A stretch of 64,000 nt of DNA from Atopobium massiliense (lineage in GTDB: Bacteria; Actinomycetota; Coriobacteriia; Coriobacteriales; Atopobiaceae), in assembly GCA_900343135.1 (NCBI GenBank), contig OPYK01000004.1, positions 1 to 64,000 on the forward strand. Reading direction: 5' to 3'. Shown one piece after another: positions 45,172-53,127 of the stretch. Below the pieces are notes generated by a model that ran no database searches, was not told the DNA's origin, and worked only from the letters and a program-made list of their open reading frames with translations. The first letter of the stretch is position 1; every line of letters begins with the position of its first letter. The translations under genes were made by a program, and so were the position numbers.

Positions 45172-45179
45172 CCCCCCCC
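45172..45179 (+). repeat. C8 homopolymer tract upstream of a D,D-carboxypeptidase gene
   Basis: Eight consecutive C residues lie about 100 bp before the start at 45277. The position could place it in the promoter or 5' UTR, where length changes can alter expression. Confidence 0.85.
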
Positions 45180-45276
45180 GCGCACCACCGTAAGGAACGT
45201 GCGGCATCATGAGGTATTGCACGCCGTACGTGAGGTTATGTACAATATCCTAAACACGGTAAACGGGAGGCAAACT

Positions 45277-46224
45277 ATGAACAGGCTCCATAAAAACAGG
45301 CGAAATGTGCTGCTCATTGTGGGTTTTATAGTTTTGGCAGTGGTTGCTGTCGCGTTCGGTCTTTTTAAAAACAGGATTTTACAATCAAGCCTATTTATGA
45401 GTGTTAACGACAAAATCGATTATATCTTTAATACTAAAGACCTTAAAATCCCAGATGACGCGCTTGCATTTTCGGTATATGACATGAATGCGAATAACTA
45501 CTTGTTTTATGAGGGCGCAGGTCAGCTGCCAACCGTTGCAAGCCTGTCCAAACTTTTTGCCATAGATTACGCACTTAGTAAGGTTAAGCTTGATGACGTT
45601 TTTGAAGCCAACGAAGAAACGCTTAAACTTGTACCTGCGGGTTCATCGATGGCTAATCTAACGCGTGGAACGTATACTGCAAAGCAAATTTTTCAGGCGA
45701 TGCTTGTTCCATCCGGAAACGACGCGGCGTATGTTATGGCATATAATATCGGCAAATTAGACTTAGGCGCCGGTCACAGTGCAAAAGAATATACCAATCA
45801 TTTTGTAAAATCACTGAGTACATATTTAGCACGTGAGGGCTATAGCAAAACGCATCTCTTTGATCCAAGTGGATTTTCAATGCAGGCTGATACCAATCTG
45901 GATGACATTAATAGGGTAACTCTTAAACTGCTTAATTACGATTTTGTCAAAGAGTGCATGGGAGAGAGCTCGTTTACCATTACAACAAAACAGGGCAATT
46001 TTACCTGGAAAAATACCAATGAATTTTTAGATAAAGAGTCGCTGTTTTACAATAGTCACATCAAAGGCGTAAAAACGGGAACGATGGGGTCTTCTTATAA
46101 TATTATTGCTTTGTACGAGAACGATGGTAGAAGATATTTAATTACCTGTTTAGCTGCGCACTCAAACAAAGACAGATACCAGGCTGTTCAGGCGGCCATA
46201 CATACGATTATCGAAAAACAATAA
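45277..46224 (+). CDS. D-alanyl-D-alanine carboxypeptidase (S11-type)
   Basis: A 315-residue protein with one N-terminal membrane anchor (residues 9-30) and an extracytoplasmic penicillin-binding domain. All three active-site motifs are present: SLSK in VASLSKLF, SGN in PSGNDAAYVM and KTG in GVKTGTMG. It would remove the terminal D-Ala of peptidoglycan stem peptides. ATG 45277 follows GGGAGG and is preferred over a longer frame starting at 45199. It lies between the first ECF operon and an AAA_14/DUF4143 gene. A small repeat of GGAACTGCT units follows the stop. Confidence 0.9.
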   Translation: MNRLHKNRRNVLLIVGFIVLAVVAVAFGLFKNRILQSSLFMSVNDKIDYIFNTKDLKIPDDALAFSVYDMNANNYLFYEGAGQLPTVASLSKLFAIDYALSKVKLDDVFEANEETLKLVPAGSSMANLTRGTYTAKQIFQAMLVPSGNDAAYVMAYNIGKLDLGAGHSAKEYTNHFVKSLSTYLAREGYSKTHLFDPSGFSMQADTNLDDINRVTLKLLNYDFVKECMGESSFTITTKQGNFTWKNTNEFLDKESLFYNSHIKGVKTGTMGSSYNIIALYENDGRRYLITCLAAHSNKDRYQAVQAAIHTIIEKQ

Positions 46225-46318
46225 AGTTTTGAACTGCAGGGGATCGGAACTGCTGGGAACTGCTCACTGGGTTAGCATAATCAGGCTGTTAGCGGCGATG
46301 CAACATCACAAAAAAATA

Positions 46319-46366
46319 TATAATTATGTGATAAAACTCACGAAATTACGTATAATTATGTGATAA
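46319..46366. repeat. Direct repeat TATAATTATGTGATAA, two copies 32 bp apart
   Basis: The 16-bp unit is identical at 46319-46334 and 46351-46366, a spacing of about three helical turns. Each contains TATAAT. The pair lies about 100 bp before the third AAA_14/DUF4143 gene and may be a regulator site or duplicated promoter. Confidence 0.85.
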
Positions 46367-46466
46367 GCGCAGGTACTACGTGCGCATGGGGATGATAGCT
46401 ACAGACAGCAACGAACGTTGCGTTGACACGTGCATTGAATGCTGCAATGAATGAAAGGTGAGCACC

Positions 46467-47798
46467 ATGGAACGATGCATTATGAGCAAGCTTTTGGCCT
46501 GGAAAAACTCGCCATACCGCAAGCCGTTGATAGTAAAGGGTGTGCGTCAAGTTGGTAAAACTTGGGCGCTTAAAGAATTTGGCAAACGCTATTACAACAA
46601 CACCGCTTATTTTAATTTCGACGAAAACAAAGAGTACAAGCAATTTTTTGAGACCACCAAAAATGTGGAGCGTATCCTGCAAAACCTTATGCTGGCAAGT
46701 GGACAGAAAATTGAAGCGGAAACTACGCTCATTATATTTGATGAAGTTCAAGATTGCCCTGAAGTTTTAAACGCAATGAAATATTTTTGCGAGGACGCTC
46801 CGCACTATCATGTTGCATGCGCGGGTTCTCTGCTGGGCATAACGCTTGCAAAACCTTCCTCATTTCCGGTTGGAAAAGTTAATTTTATGCAGATATATCC
46901 AATGACGTTTAAAGAGTTTTTGCTGGCTAATGGTGATGAAAACTTAGTGACTTTTTTGGATCAAATGGATACGATAGAGCCTGTTCCGGACGCATTTTTT
47001 AATCCACTTTGTGAAAAACTCAAAATGTACTATGTTACGGGTGGTATGCCGGAATCGGTTTTGATGTGGAGTCAGGCGCGCGACGTCAACGCAATGCAAC
47101 AATCGTTGTTCGAAATTATAACGGCATATGAGCGAGATTTTGCAAAACATCCGAGCGTGAGTGAATTTCCAAAAATTTCAATGATTTGGAATTCTATACC
47201 GTCTCAGTTGGCTCGCGAAAATAAAAAATTCCTGTATAACGTTGTGAAAAAAGGGGCGCGCGCACGCGAATACGAAGACGCGCTACAATGGCTTGTGGCC
47301 GCGCAACTAGTGTTGAAAATTTATCGAAACACCCGTCCCAACCTGCCTATTTCTGCGTATGATGACGTGTCTGCATTTAAAATTTACTTGGCAGATGTGG
47401 GTTTACTGCGCCGGTTGGCACAACTTGCACCAACTGCATTTGCAGAAGGCAATCGGCTGTTTACGGAGTTTAAGGGCGCATTAACGGAAAATTATGTCTT
47501 ACAGGCACTTCTTCCTCAATTTGAGGTAACGCCCCGATACTGGTCTCAAACAAATCCGCCGTACGAGGTTGATTTTTTGATTCAGCGTGAAAATGATATG
47601 TTCCCAATTGAAGTTAAGTCTGAGGCAAATACCACCAGCAAAAGTTTGAAAAAATTCAAGGAATTGTTTCCTAATCAGACAAAACTACGCATTCGGTTTT
47701 CGTTAAACAACCTAAAACTCGACAACGACATGTTGAATATTCCGCTGTTTATGGCCGATTATGCCGATAAACTCATTGGAATTGCATTGCACGAGTAG
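46467..47798 (+). CDS. ATP-binding protein, AAA_14/DUF4143 type (3 of 3)
   Basis: A 443-residue P-loop ATPase. Walker A is VRQVGKTWAL near residue 28, Walker B is TLIIFDEVQDCPE near residue 92, and CAGSLLGITLAK follows. The C-terminal DUF4143 domain contains YEVDFLIQRENDMFPIEVKSE, which keeps the Asp and the Glu-x-Lys of a PD-(D/E)xK nuclease fold; the two paralogues lack the Lys. It is more distant from those two than they are from each other. ATG 46467 with GAAAGG upstream is preferred over GTG 46458. Base composition is more AT-rich than that of the ECF genes around it. Confidence 0.85.
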   Translation: MERCIMSKLLAWKNSPYRKPLIVKGVRQVGKTWALKEFGKRYYNNTAYFNFDENKEYKQFFETTKNVERILQNLMLASGQKIEAETTLIIFDEVQDCPEVLNAMKYFCEDAPHYHVACAGSLLGITLAKPSSFPVGKVNFMQIYPMTFKEFLLANGDENLVTFLDQMDTIEPVPDAFFNPLCEKLKMYYVTGGMPESVLMWSQARDVNAMQQSLFEIITAYERDFAKHPSVSEFPKISMIWNSIPSQLARENKKFLYNVVKKGARAREYEDALQWLVAAQLVLKIYRNTRPNLPISAYDDVSAFKIYLADVGLLRRLAQLAPTAFAEGNRLFTEFKGALTENYVLQALLPQFEVTPRYWSQTNPPYEVDFLIQRENDMFPIEVKSEANTTSKSLKKFKELFPNQTKLRIRFSLNNLKLDNDMLNIPLFMADYADKLIGIALHE

Positions 47799-47816
47799 TT
47801 TTTGCAAGGCGTGCAG

Positions 47817-47874
47817 CGTGTGCGGCGAGCAAGCGTGCAGGCGGGCGTGAGCCGTGTGCGGCGAGCAAGCGTGC
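47817..47874. repeat. 22-bp direct repeat, period 36
   Basis: CGTGTGCGGCGAGCAAGCGTGC is present at 47817-47838 and 47853-47874, just behind the third ATPase gene; related GTGAGCCG units follow. Confidence 0.9.
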
Positions 47875-48007
47875 GTGAGCCGCGAGCAGCGTGAAAGCCC
47901 TAAAAAAATGCCGAAACGGGCTGGTATTTATCAAAAATTAGTCTACGATTAACTTAAACATGAATTGGTGCCTTTGTATATATGCCTTGCAAAAAGGAGG
48001 AAATTAC

Positions 48008-48592
48008 ATGGAACACGAAAATAAGTTAAACGGGCACGACCTGATGAATATTGGTATTTTTGGGGCAATTTATTTTGTCATTTTGTTTATTGTTGCCATG
48101 CTGGGCATCATACCTATTTTCCTGCCGCTTCTTTCGGTATTTGTGCCAATTATAGGCGGCATTCCCTTTATGCTTTTCTTAACAAAAGTTAAAAAGCCGG
48201 GCATGATTTTTATCATGGGAATTATTATGGGCATTCTTATGATGCTTACCGGCATGGGCATGTGGCCGCTTCTTACGAGCGCTCTTGCTGGTCTTGTTGC
48301 AGAAATCGTGTTTAAAAGTGGCAACTATCGCAGCGCTAACCAGGCAGTTCTTGCGTATGGATGTTTTAGTCTTTGGATTTTTGGCAACTATTTGCCCCTG
48401 TTTCTAAACAGCGCTGAATATTTTGCACAGCGTGCAAGTTTGGGGCAAGCGTATGCAGACGCCGTTTCAAAGCTTATGCCAAATTGGATGTTGTTCGTTC
48501 TGTTTATCGCCTGCTTTATCTGCGGTGTCGTGGGCGGTTTGCTTGGACAAAAAGTGTTGAAAAAGCATTTTGAAAAAGCCGGACTTGTTTAA
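48008..48592 (+). CDS. ECF transporter S component, MptD/Trep_Strep type
   Basis: A 194-residue membrane protein with five or six helices. The opening LMNIGIFGAIYFVI and the strongly hydrophobic GMIFIMGIIMGILMML stretch fit the MptD/Trep_Strep group of S components, whose ligand is not firmly known. ATG 48008 follows AAAGGAGG. Its stop overlaps the start of the T component, and a two-domain ATPase follows, so this is the second complete ECF operon in the window. Confidence 0.85.
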   Translation: MEHENKLNGHDLMNIGIFGAIYFVILFIVAMLGIIPIFLPLLSVFVPIIGGIPFMLFLTKVKKPGMIFIMGIIMGILMMLTGMGMWPLLTSALAGLVAEIVFKSGNYRSANQAVLAYGCFSLWIFGNYLPLFLNSAEYFAQRASLGQAYADAVSKLMPNWMLFVLFIACFICGVVGGLLGQKVLKKHFEKAGLV

Positions 48593-49335
48593 TGGCTTAT
48601 TCATCGCTCGCAGCGCAAAAAAATAAACGCGGTTTTTTAGATCCGCGCGTTAAACTCGCTCTCGTGATACTGTTGGCGTTTTTTGTAATGGGCGGCGTGG
48701 GCGGCGCGCGGTTTACTTATGTTCGCATTGCGTTATCTGTTATCCCGTTTGCATTGTTGCTGGTAGAGCTGCAGTGGCAAAAATTATTGCGCGTATGCGT
48801 GATGGTGATAGTTGGCTACGGCTGTCTTTTAGCCACGCCATATGTACCTGGTGTCTTGCATTTTATAGCATTGATGTGCGGATATGTGTTTACACGGCTG
48901 GTAATAACCGTTGCCATGGGGGAGTATGTTACGGCAACAACATCGGTAAGCGAGTTTATTGCTGCAATGGAAAAAATGCACGTACCGCAAGCAATTATTG
49001 TGCCGATGTCTGTTATGTTTCGCATGGTTCCTACGATTGGCGCGGAGTGGAAGTCCATTTGTCGTGCAATGACTATGCGTGGGCTGCATGTTGGGTCGGC
49101 GGGCATTGAGCCCTTGCTTGAATACCAGCTTATTCCCATGATTAGCTCGAGTGTTCGTATTGGCGAAGAATTATCGGCTGCTGCGTTAACGCGCGGTCTA
49201 GGCGCCCCAGGTAAACGCACCAATATTTGTCAAATTGGCTTTCGTGCACAAGACTGGCTGCTCATGCTTGTTTCTTTGGCAGTTATAATCTTTTGGCTGC
49301 TCACGTGTGTAGCATATGGAGGAGTTGCAGCATGA
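48592..49335 (+). CDS. ecfT: ECF transporter T component
   Basis: A 247-residue membrane protein. The opening DPRVKLALVILLAFFVMG is typical of EcfT. The coupling motifs are CRAMTMRGLH near residue 160 and AAALTRGLGAPGKR near residue 200, matching the Ala-x-x-x-Arg-Gly pattern that contacts the ATPases. Start and stop both overlap the neighbours by one to four bases, so the three genes are likely translated together. Confidence 0.88.
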   Translation: MAYSSLAAQKNKRGFLDPRVKLALVILLAFFVMGGVGGARFTYVRIALSVIPFALLLVELQWQKLLRVCVMVIVGYGCLLATPYVPGVLHFIALMCGYVFTRLVITVAMGEYVTATTSVSEFIAAMEKMHVPQAIIVPMSVMFRMVPTIGAEWKSICRAMTMRGLHVGSAGIEPLLEYQLIPMISSSVRIGEELSAAALTRGLGAPGKRTNICQIGFRAQDWLLMLVSLAVIIFWLLTCVAYGGVAA

Positions 49336-50873
49336 GCGAACGTGGCACGGTTGAATTAAAGCACGTTTATTTTCAATATGGAGCTGCAGCCGCGCAAGCA
49401 GCTAGCACGCAGGATGCAGCTGCGCAAGCAGCTTCCGCAGCGGATCAGTCGCGCGCGGGCGAATTACAGGACATAACCCTTACCATCCAAAAGGGTGAAT
49501 TAGTGTTGATAAGTGGTCCTTCGGGATGTGGTAAAACAACACTGTTACGGCTGATAAACGGGCTTATTCCTCGTTTTTATCAGGGTCGCGTGCGTGGCGA
49601 AATTCGCATAAACGGCACATCTTTTCAACATGGCGAGCTGTATGAATTGGCGCGCGTGGTGGGCACCGTTTTTCAAAATCCAAAATCGCAATTTTATACT
49701 GTTGATACTACGAGTGAGCTTTCGTTTGCGTGCGAAAATCAGGGGCTGCCAGAAAACGATATTTACCAGCGCATTGATGCTGCGGTTGCGGATTTGCATG
49801 TGGAATCGTTGATGGATAGAAATATTTTTCACCTGTCTGATGGTGAAAAGCAGCAAATAGCGTGCGCATCAATTGAGGTTGCAGGTATGCCAATAATTTT
49901 ATTGGATGAGCCGTCAGCCAATTTAGATTACGACGCTACGATTATGCTGAAAAAACTTATTCTGCATTGGAAACGTGCAGGTAAAACAGTTGTTGTTGCC
50001 GAGCATCGGATAGTGTACCTTTGGGACGTTATGGATCGCTTAATTGTAATGGAGCATGGTACCATAGTTAATGAGATTACACGCAACCAAAAAGATGCAC
50101 TTTTAAACACGGATTTACAAAAAATGGGACTGCGTACACGCGTTATGGAATCGCCCATGGAGATTGCGCTGCCATCTGTTTTGCCAGATGACCAGGTAAT
50201 TAAGGTAAATAATTTTGCCTTTGCATATAGGGGAACAACACAGCCAATCGTAACGATTGATTCGCTTGATATTGCACAGGGCGAAATTACTGCAATTGTT
50301 GGAAAAAATGGCGCAGGCAAAACGAGTTTTCTACACTGTTTTTGCGGGCTTGAGCAAAGATGCACAGGTACGGTGGTATATGAAAGCCGTGTTGAAAACA
50401 ATCGCGCGCGAAGAAAACTATGTTTTATGGTGATGCAAAATACAGCAAACCAGCTTTTTACTGAAAGCGTGTTAGACGAGGTGCTTATCAGCCTGCCCAA
50501 ACATACCCAACACAAAGAAAATGCTGCGATGGGTGTGTTGCGCGCACTCGATTTAGAGGCTCTTGCTCAGCGACATCCGCAAAGTCTTTCGGGTGGGCAA
50601 AAACAGCGATTAGCCATTGCGTGCGCAGTTGCGTCGGAAAGAAAGATTTTGCTGCTCGATGAGCCAACGAGCGGGCTGGACTATGCACATATGAACGAAA
50701 TGGCGCACGTGTTAACATCGATCAAGGCAATGGGCATAACTATTATTGTGGTTACGCATGACGCTGAGTTTATACACGCGTGTTGCACGCGCTTGCTGTG
50801 CATTTGTGGGGTTTCGGCGCGCTCGTTGTGTAGTCGGGAAGACGCGCGTCCGTTTGCTTACAAAAAAAGTTGA
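49332..50873 (+). CDS. ECF transporter ATPase, two ABC domains fused; 3' end lies in a dispersed repeat
   Basis: A 513-residue protein with two ABC domains. Domain 1 (about 1-245): Walker A GPSGCGKTT, signature LSDGEKQQ, Walker B IILLDEPSANLDY. Domain 2 (about 280-500): Walker A GKNGAGKTS, signature LSGGQKQR, Walker B ILLLDEPTSGLDY. Such fusions replace separate A1 and A2 subunits. An Ala/Gln/Ser-rich insertion lies near residues 15-40. ATG 49332 overlaps the T-component stop. The last residues, after ARPFA, are encoded within the 230-bp element at 50859, which also supplies the stop, so the original C-terminus was probably replaced. Confidence 0.92.
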   Translation: MSERGTVELKHVYFQYGAAAAQAASTQDAAAQAASAADQSRAGELQDITLTIQKGELVLISGPSGCGKTTLLRLINGLIPRFYQGRVRGEIRINGTSFQHGELYELARVVGTVFQNPKSQFYTVDTTSELSFACENQGLPENDIYQRIDAAVADLHVESLMDRNIFHLSDGEKQQIACASIEVAGMPIILLDEPSANLDYDATIMLKKLILHWKRAGKTVVVAEHRIVYLWDVMDRLIVMEHGTIVNEITRNQKDALLNTDLQKMGLRTRVMESPMEIALPSVLPDDQVIKVNNFAFAYRGTTQPIVTIDSLDIAQGEITAIVGKNGAGKTSFLHCFCGLEQRCTGTVVYESRVENNRARRKLCFMVMQNTANQLFTESVLDEVLISLPKHTQHKENAAMGVLRALDLEALAQRHPQSLSGGQKQRLAIACAVASERKILLLDEPTSGLDYAHMNEMAHVLTSIKAMGITIIVVTHDAEFIHACCTRLLCICGVSARSLCSREDARPFAYKKS

Positions 50874-51087
50874 ACGATATTAGAAAGATACCCCACTTTG
50901 ACACGCGTTTTGAGCCCAAAAATTGCCATTCTGAGCAATGGCGCGAAGTAACCAAAAATGCCGCAACACGCCTACCTTGACAAATGCAAAACGCAACTTT
51001 TTGCGGCGAGCCGAAGCGCGCTTGAGCGCCGCCGAAACGCGTGTCAAAGTGGGGTATTTGTCTAATATGAGTGAAAAAGTTTTGTAA
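50859..51087 (-). repeat. 230-bp dispersed inverted-repeat element, copy 4 (opposite orientation)
   Basis: This has the same ends and inverted cores as the other copies, but the interior GCAATTTTTG block appears as its complement. It starts inside the last codons of the ECF ATPase gene and ends 54 bp before the YhcG-type gene. It also marks the border between sequence typical of the window and the AT-rich segment to the right. Confidence 0.87.
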
Positions 51088-51140
51088 GAGCTCGTCCGCA
51101 GCCCCGAATCACCTTCTACGCATTATATTTATTAAATTTT

Positions 51141-52172
51141 TTAATAGTTTGTTTCTTCCGTAATATCTATATATTCTTTCAATTTTTGTTGCAACAAATT
51201 CTTATCTATCAGTTTTAATGTATACTCCGATACCATTGTAGGCGAAAGACTTCTACTTAATGCAAATTCTACTACCTCATCATCTTTTGAAGCACAAAGA
51301 ATTACTCCTACGCTTGGATTTTCAGTTTGTTTCTTTACTTCTCTATCCAGCGCTTCTAAATAGAGGTTCATTTTTCCGATATATTCCGGCTTAAACTCTC
51401 CCATTTTTAATTCAAATGCAACTAAGCAAGATAGTCCCCTATGATAGAACAACAAATCTATATAGTAATCATGATTGCCAACCTGTACCCTATACTCATT
51501 ACCTATAAAGGAAAAATCTTTCCCAATCTCTAAAATAAAGTTCTTCAAATTCTCGAGAATTGACTTCTGAAAGTCTCTTTCATTTCCAGGCTTGGGAGCA
51601 TCAAGAAATTCTAAAACATATCTGTCCATAAATAAATTATGCGTCTCTTGTTTTGCCCTTTGCATAGCAGGCAAATTGTTACTATTTGAAAGCATATAAC
51701 GCTCATAATAGCCACTGTCCATCTGCCTTACCAACTCTCGGTGAGTTAGATGCTCATTAATCGCTAAGTTAATATAGAATTCTCTTTCTTCTTTACTTTT
51801 CGATCCGGATATTATTTTCAAATGATTAGACCAGCTCAATTGTGTCAACAACGTTGACACTTTTTCATCATCCTTATATATCTCATAGAATTGCTTCATT
51901 CTATAAAGTCCCCTACGGGTAAAACCTTTTAAATCAGGATAATTTTCAGAGAAAAAATCAGCAACATTCTCCACAAAATTTGATCCATAAGCTGCTTCTT
52001 TACTTTTCTCGCTTATATACTTTCCCACTTCTTGATACATCAAGATCAATTCTTCATTGACTTTTCTATAAGCGCGATCTTTTGCACTTTCGACAATCTT
52101 GACAATACCATCAAACTGATGATTATCTTTTCTAATACTTGTATTCTGCAATACCATCTTAGCCTCATTCAC
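51141..52172 (-). CDS. YhcG-type PD-(D/E)xK nuclease (DUF1016)
   Basis: A 343-residue protein of the YhcG/DUF1016 group, predicted nucleases common in defence and mobile regions. The N-terminal helical domain has the YGSNFVENVADFFSENYP and GFTRRGLYRMKQFYEIY blocks. The C-terminal nuclease domain shows YIDLLFYHRGLSCLVAFELK, giving the catalytic Asp and Glu-x-Lys. The start is a GTG at 52172 with GGAGG eight bases upstream. The gene is clearly more AT-rich than the ECF genes on its left and begins an apparent acquired segment. No methylase or other restriction partner is next to it. Confidence 0.88.
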   Translation of the reverse strand: MNEAKMVLQNTSIRKDNHQFDGIVKIVESAKDRAYRKVNEELILMYQEVGKYISEKSKEAAYGSNFVENVADFFSENYPDLKGFTRRGLYRMKQFYEIYKDDEKVSTLLTQLSWSNHLKIISGSKSKEEREFYINLAINEHLTHRELVRQMDSGYYERYMLSNSNNLPAMQRAKQETHNLFMDRYVLEFLDAPKPGNERDFQKSILENLKNFILEIGKDFSFIGNEYRVQVGNHDYYIDLLFYHRGLSCLVAFELKMGEFKPEYIGKMNLYLEALDREVKKQTENPSVGVILCASKDDEVVEFALSRSLSPTMVSEYTLKLIDKNLLQQKLKEYIDITEETNY

Positions 52173-52334
52173 TTTTTCACCTCCCTCATATTTACACTCT
52201 TTTAACCTACTTATACTACGAAAAGTATAACATTTAGGTGGAGGATTTTTCCCACTCCGAAATTAGTGGGTATTACTTACAACATGTTAAAATTCGTTAA
52301 TTCCAAAGGTTAGCCGAACGCTACATGACGGCGC

Positions 52335-52369
52335 GGACAAAAAGCAGGACAGTGTGACACTCGATACAC
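52335..52369. repeat. 35-bp sequence shared with 58373-58407
   Basis: The two stretches both begin GCGGACAA and end TGACACTCGATAC, with about 28 of 35 positions equal by eye. The first bases resemble the right end of the IS element (GGACAAAAAG on the complement), so both may be IS-end remnants. Confidence 0.6.
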
Positions 52370-52413
52370 ATCTCGTATGTAGTACAGCAAATAGAAATTA
52401 GCCTGTTTATTGC

Positions 52414-52442
52414 TTGACAACGTATACCAAATGTATTACAAT
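52414..52442 (+). promoter_or_regulatory. Promoter of the dinJ-yafQ operon
   Basis: TTGACA (52414-52419) and TACAAT (52437-52442) are 17 bp apart, about 24 bp before the dinJ start. The spacer carries GTATACCAAATGTATTAC, an imperfect inverted repeat and the probable operator for autoregulation by the antitoxin. Confidence 0.8.
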
Positions 52443-52465
52443 CGTCTTAAAAAGGAGCTGATACT

Positions 52466-52747
52466 ATGGCAACAAGTCCTACTCAAATTCGTATCGATAG
52501 TAATGTCAAAGCAGAAGCAAATGAACTGTTTAGCGAACTTGGCATCGATATGTCAAGCGCTGTAAACATCTTCTTGCGCCAGTGCATTTTGCGCGGCGGC
52601 CTTCCATTTAAAGTTGAAGTCCCGAAGTATAATGCTGAAACACTGGCTGCTATGCAAGAAGCACGCGATATCATGTCAGGTAAAATTCAAGCAACATCCT
52701 ATAACACCACAGATGAGCTTTTGAAAGCGCTCAATGCAGAGGATTAG
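52466..52747 (+). CDS. dinJ: RelB/DinJ family antitoxin
   Basis: A 93-residue antitoxin. The N-terminal ribbon-helix-helix region, with TQIRIDSNVKAEANELFSELG then IDMSSAVNIFLRQCI, is the standard DinJ start and binds the operator as a dimer. The C-terminal half wraps the toxin. It should neutralise the YafQ-type toxin encoded five bases downstream and repress the operon. ATG 52466 follows AAAAGGAG. Confidence 0.93.
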   Translation: MATSPTQIRIDSNVKAEANELFSELGIDMSSAVNIFLRQCILRGGLPFKVEVPKYNAETLAAMQEARDIMSGKIQATSYNTTDELLKALNAED

Positions 52748-52752
52748 GTTAT

Positions 52753-53031
52753 ATGCTTAAACTTCAAGCAACGTCTAAGTTTCGCAAGGACTACAAGCGC
52801 ATTAAAAAGCGAGGCCTCGATATATCTTCACTTCAAGAAGTGCTTGACAAGCTCTGCGCTGGGGAAGCACTAGACCTAAAGCACAAAGACCACGCTCTTA
52901 CTGGGTCCTACCAAGGGTTTAGAGAATGCCATATCCAACCAGACTGGCTTTTGATTTATGCTATTCACGAAGACGAGCTTATACTTGTTGCTTCTCGTAC
53001 GGGAAGTCATGCTGATTTATTTAATATGTAG
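52753..53031 (+). CDS. yafQ: YafQ family mRNA interferase toxin
   Basis: A 92-residue RelE-superfamily toxin that cuts mRNA on the ribosome. It shows SKFRKDYKRIKKRGLD near the start, the HALTGSYQGFRECHIQPDW block with the conserved His and Arg, and TGSHADLF at the C-terminus with the catalytic His. The gene follows dinJ by five bases. A GC hairpin downstream may end transcription. Confidence 0.93.
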   Translation: MLKLQATSKFRKDYKRIKKRGLDISSLQEVLDKLCAGEALDLKHKDHALTGSYQGFRECHIQPDWLLIYAIHEDELILVASRTGSHADLFNM

Positions 53032-53084
53032 CAAGGATGGAAGCCTAACATGCACCCACCTAACCAGCCTTTAACATCACGCAG

Positions 53085-53110
53085 GCGCTCTCAGCGCGGG
53101 TTGAGAGCGC
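53085..53110 (+). terminator. Hairpin after yafQ, possible terminator
   Basis: GCGCTCTCA pairs with TGAGAGCGC (53085-53093 and 53102-53110). There is no T-run, so function as a terminator is uncertain. Confidence 0.45.
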
Positions 53111-53127
53111 GAGTAGTACATCAACTT

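Noticed and set aside
53085-53110. Attachment site next to the toxin-antitoxin genes
   Set aside because: It is only a GC hairpin; no second copy was found in the window and no integrase is present.
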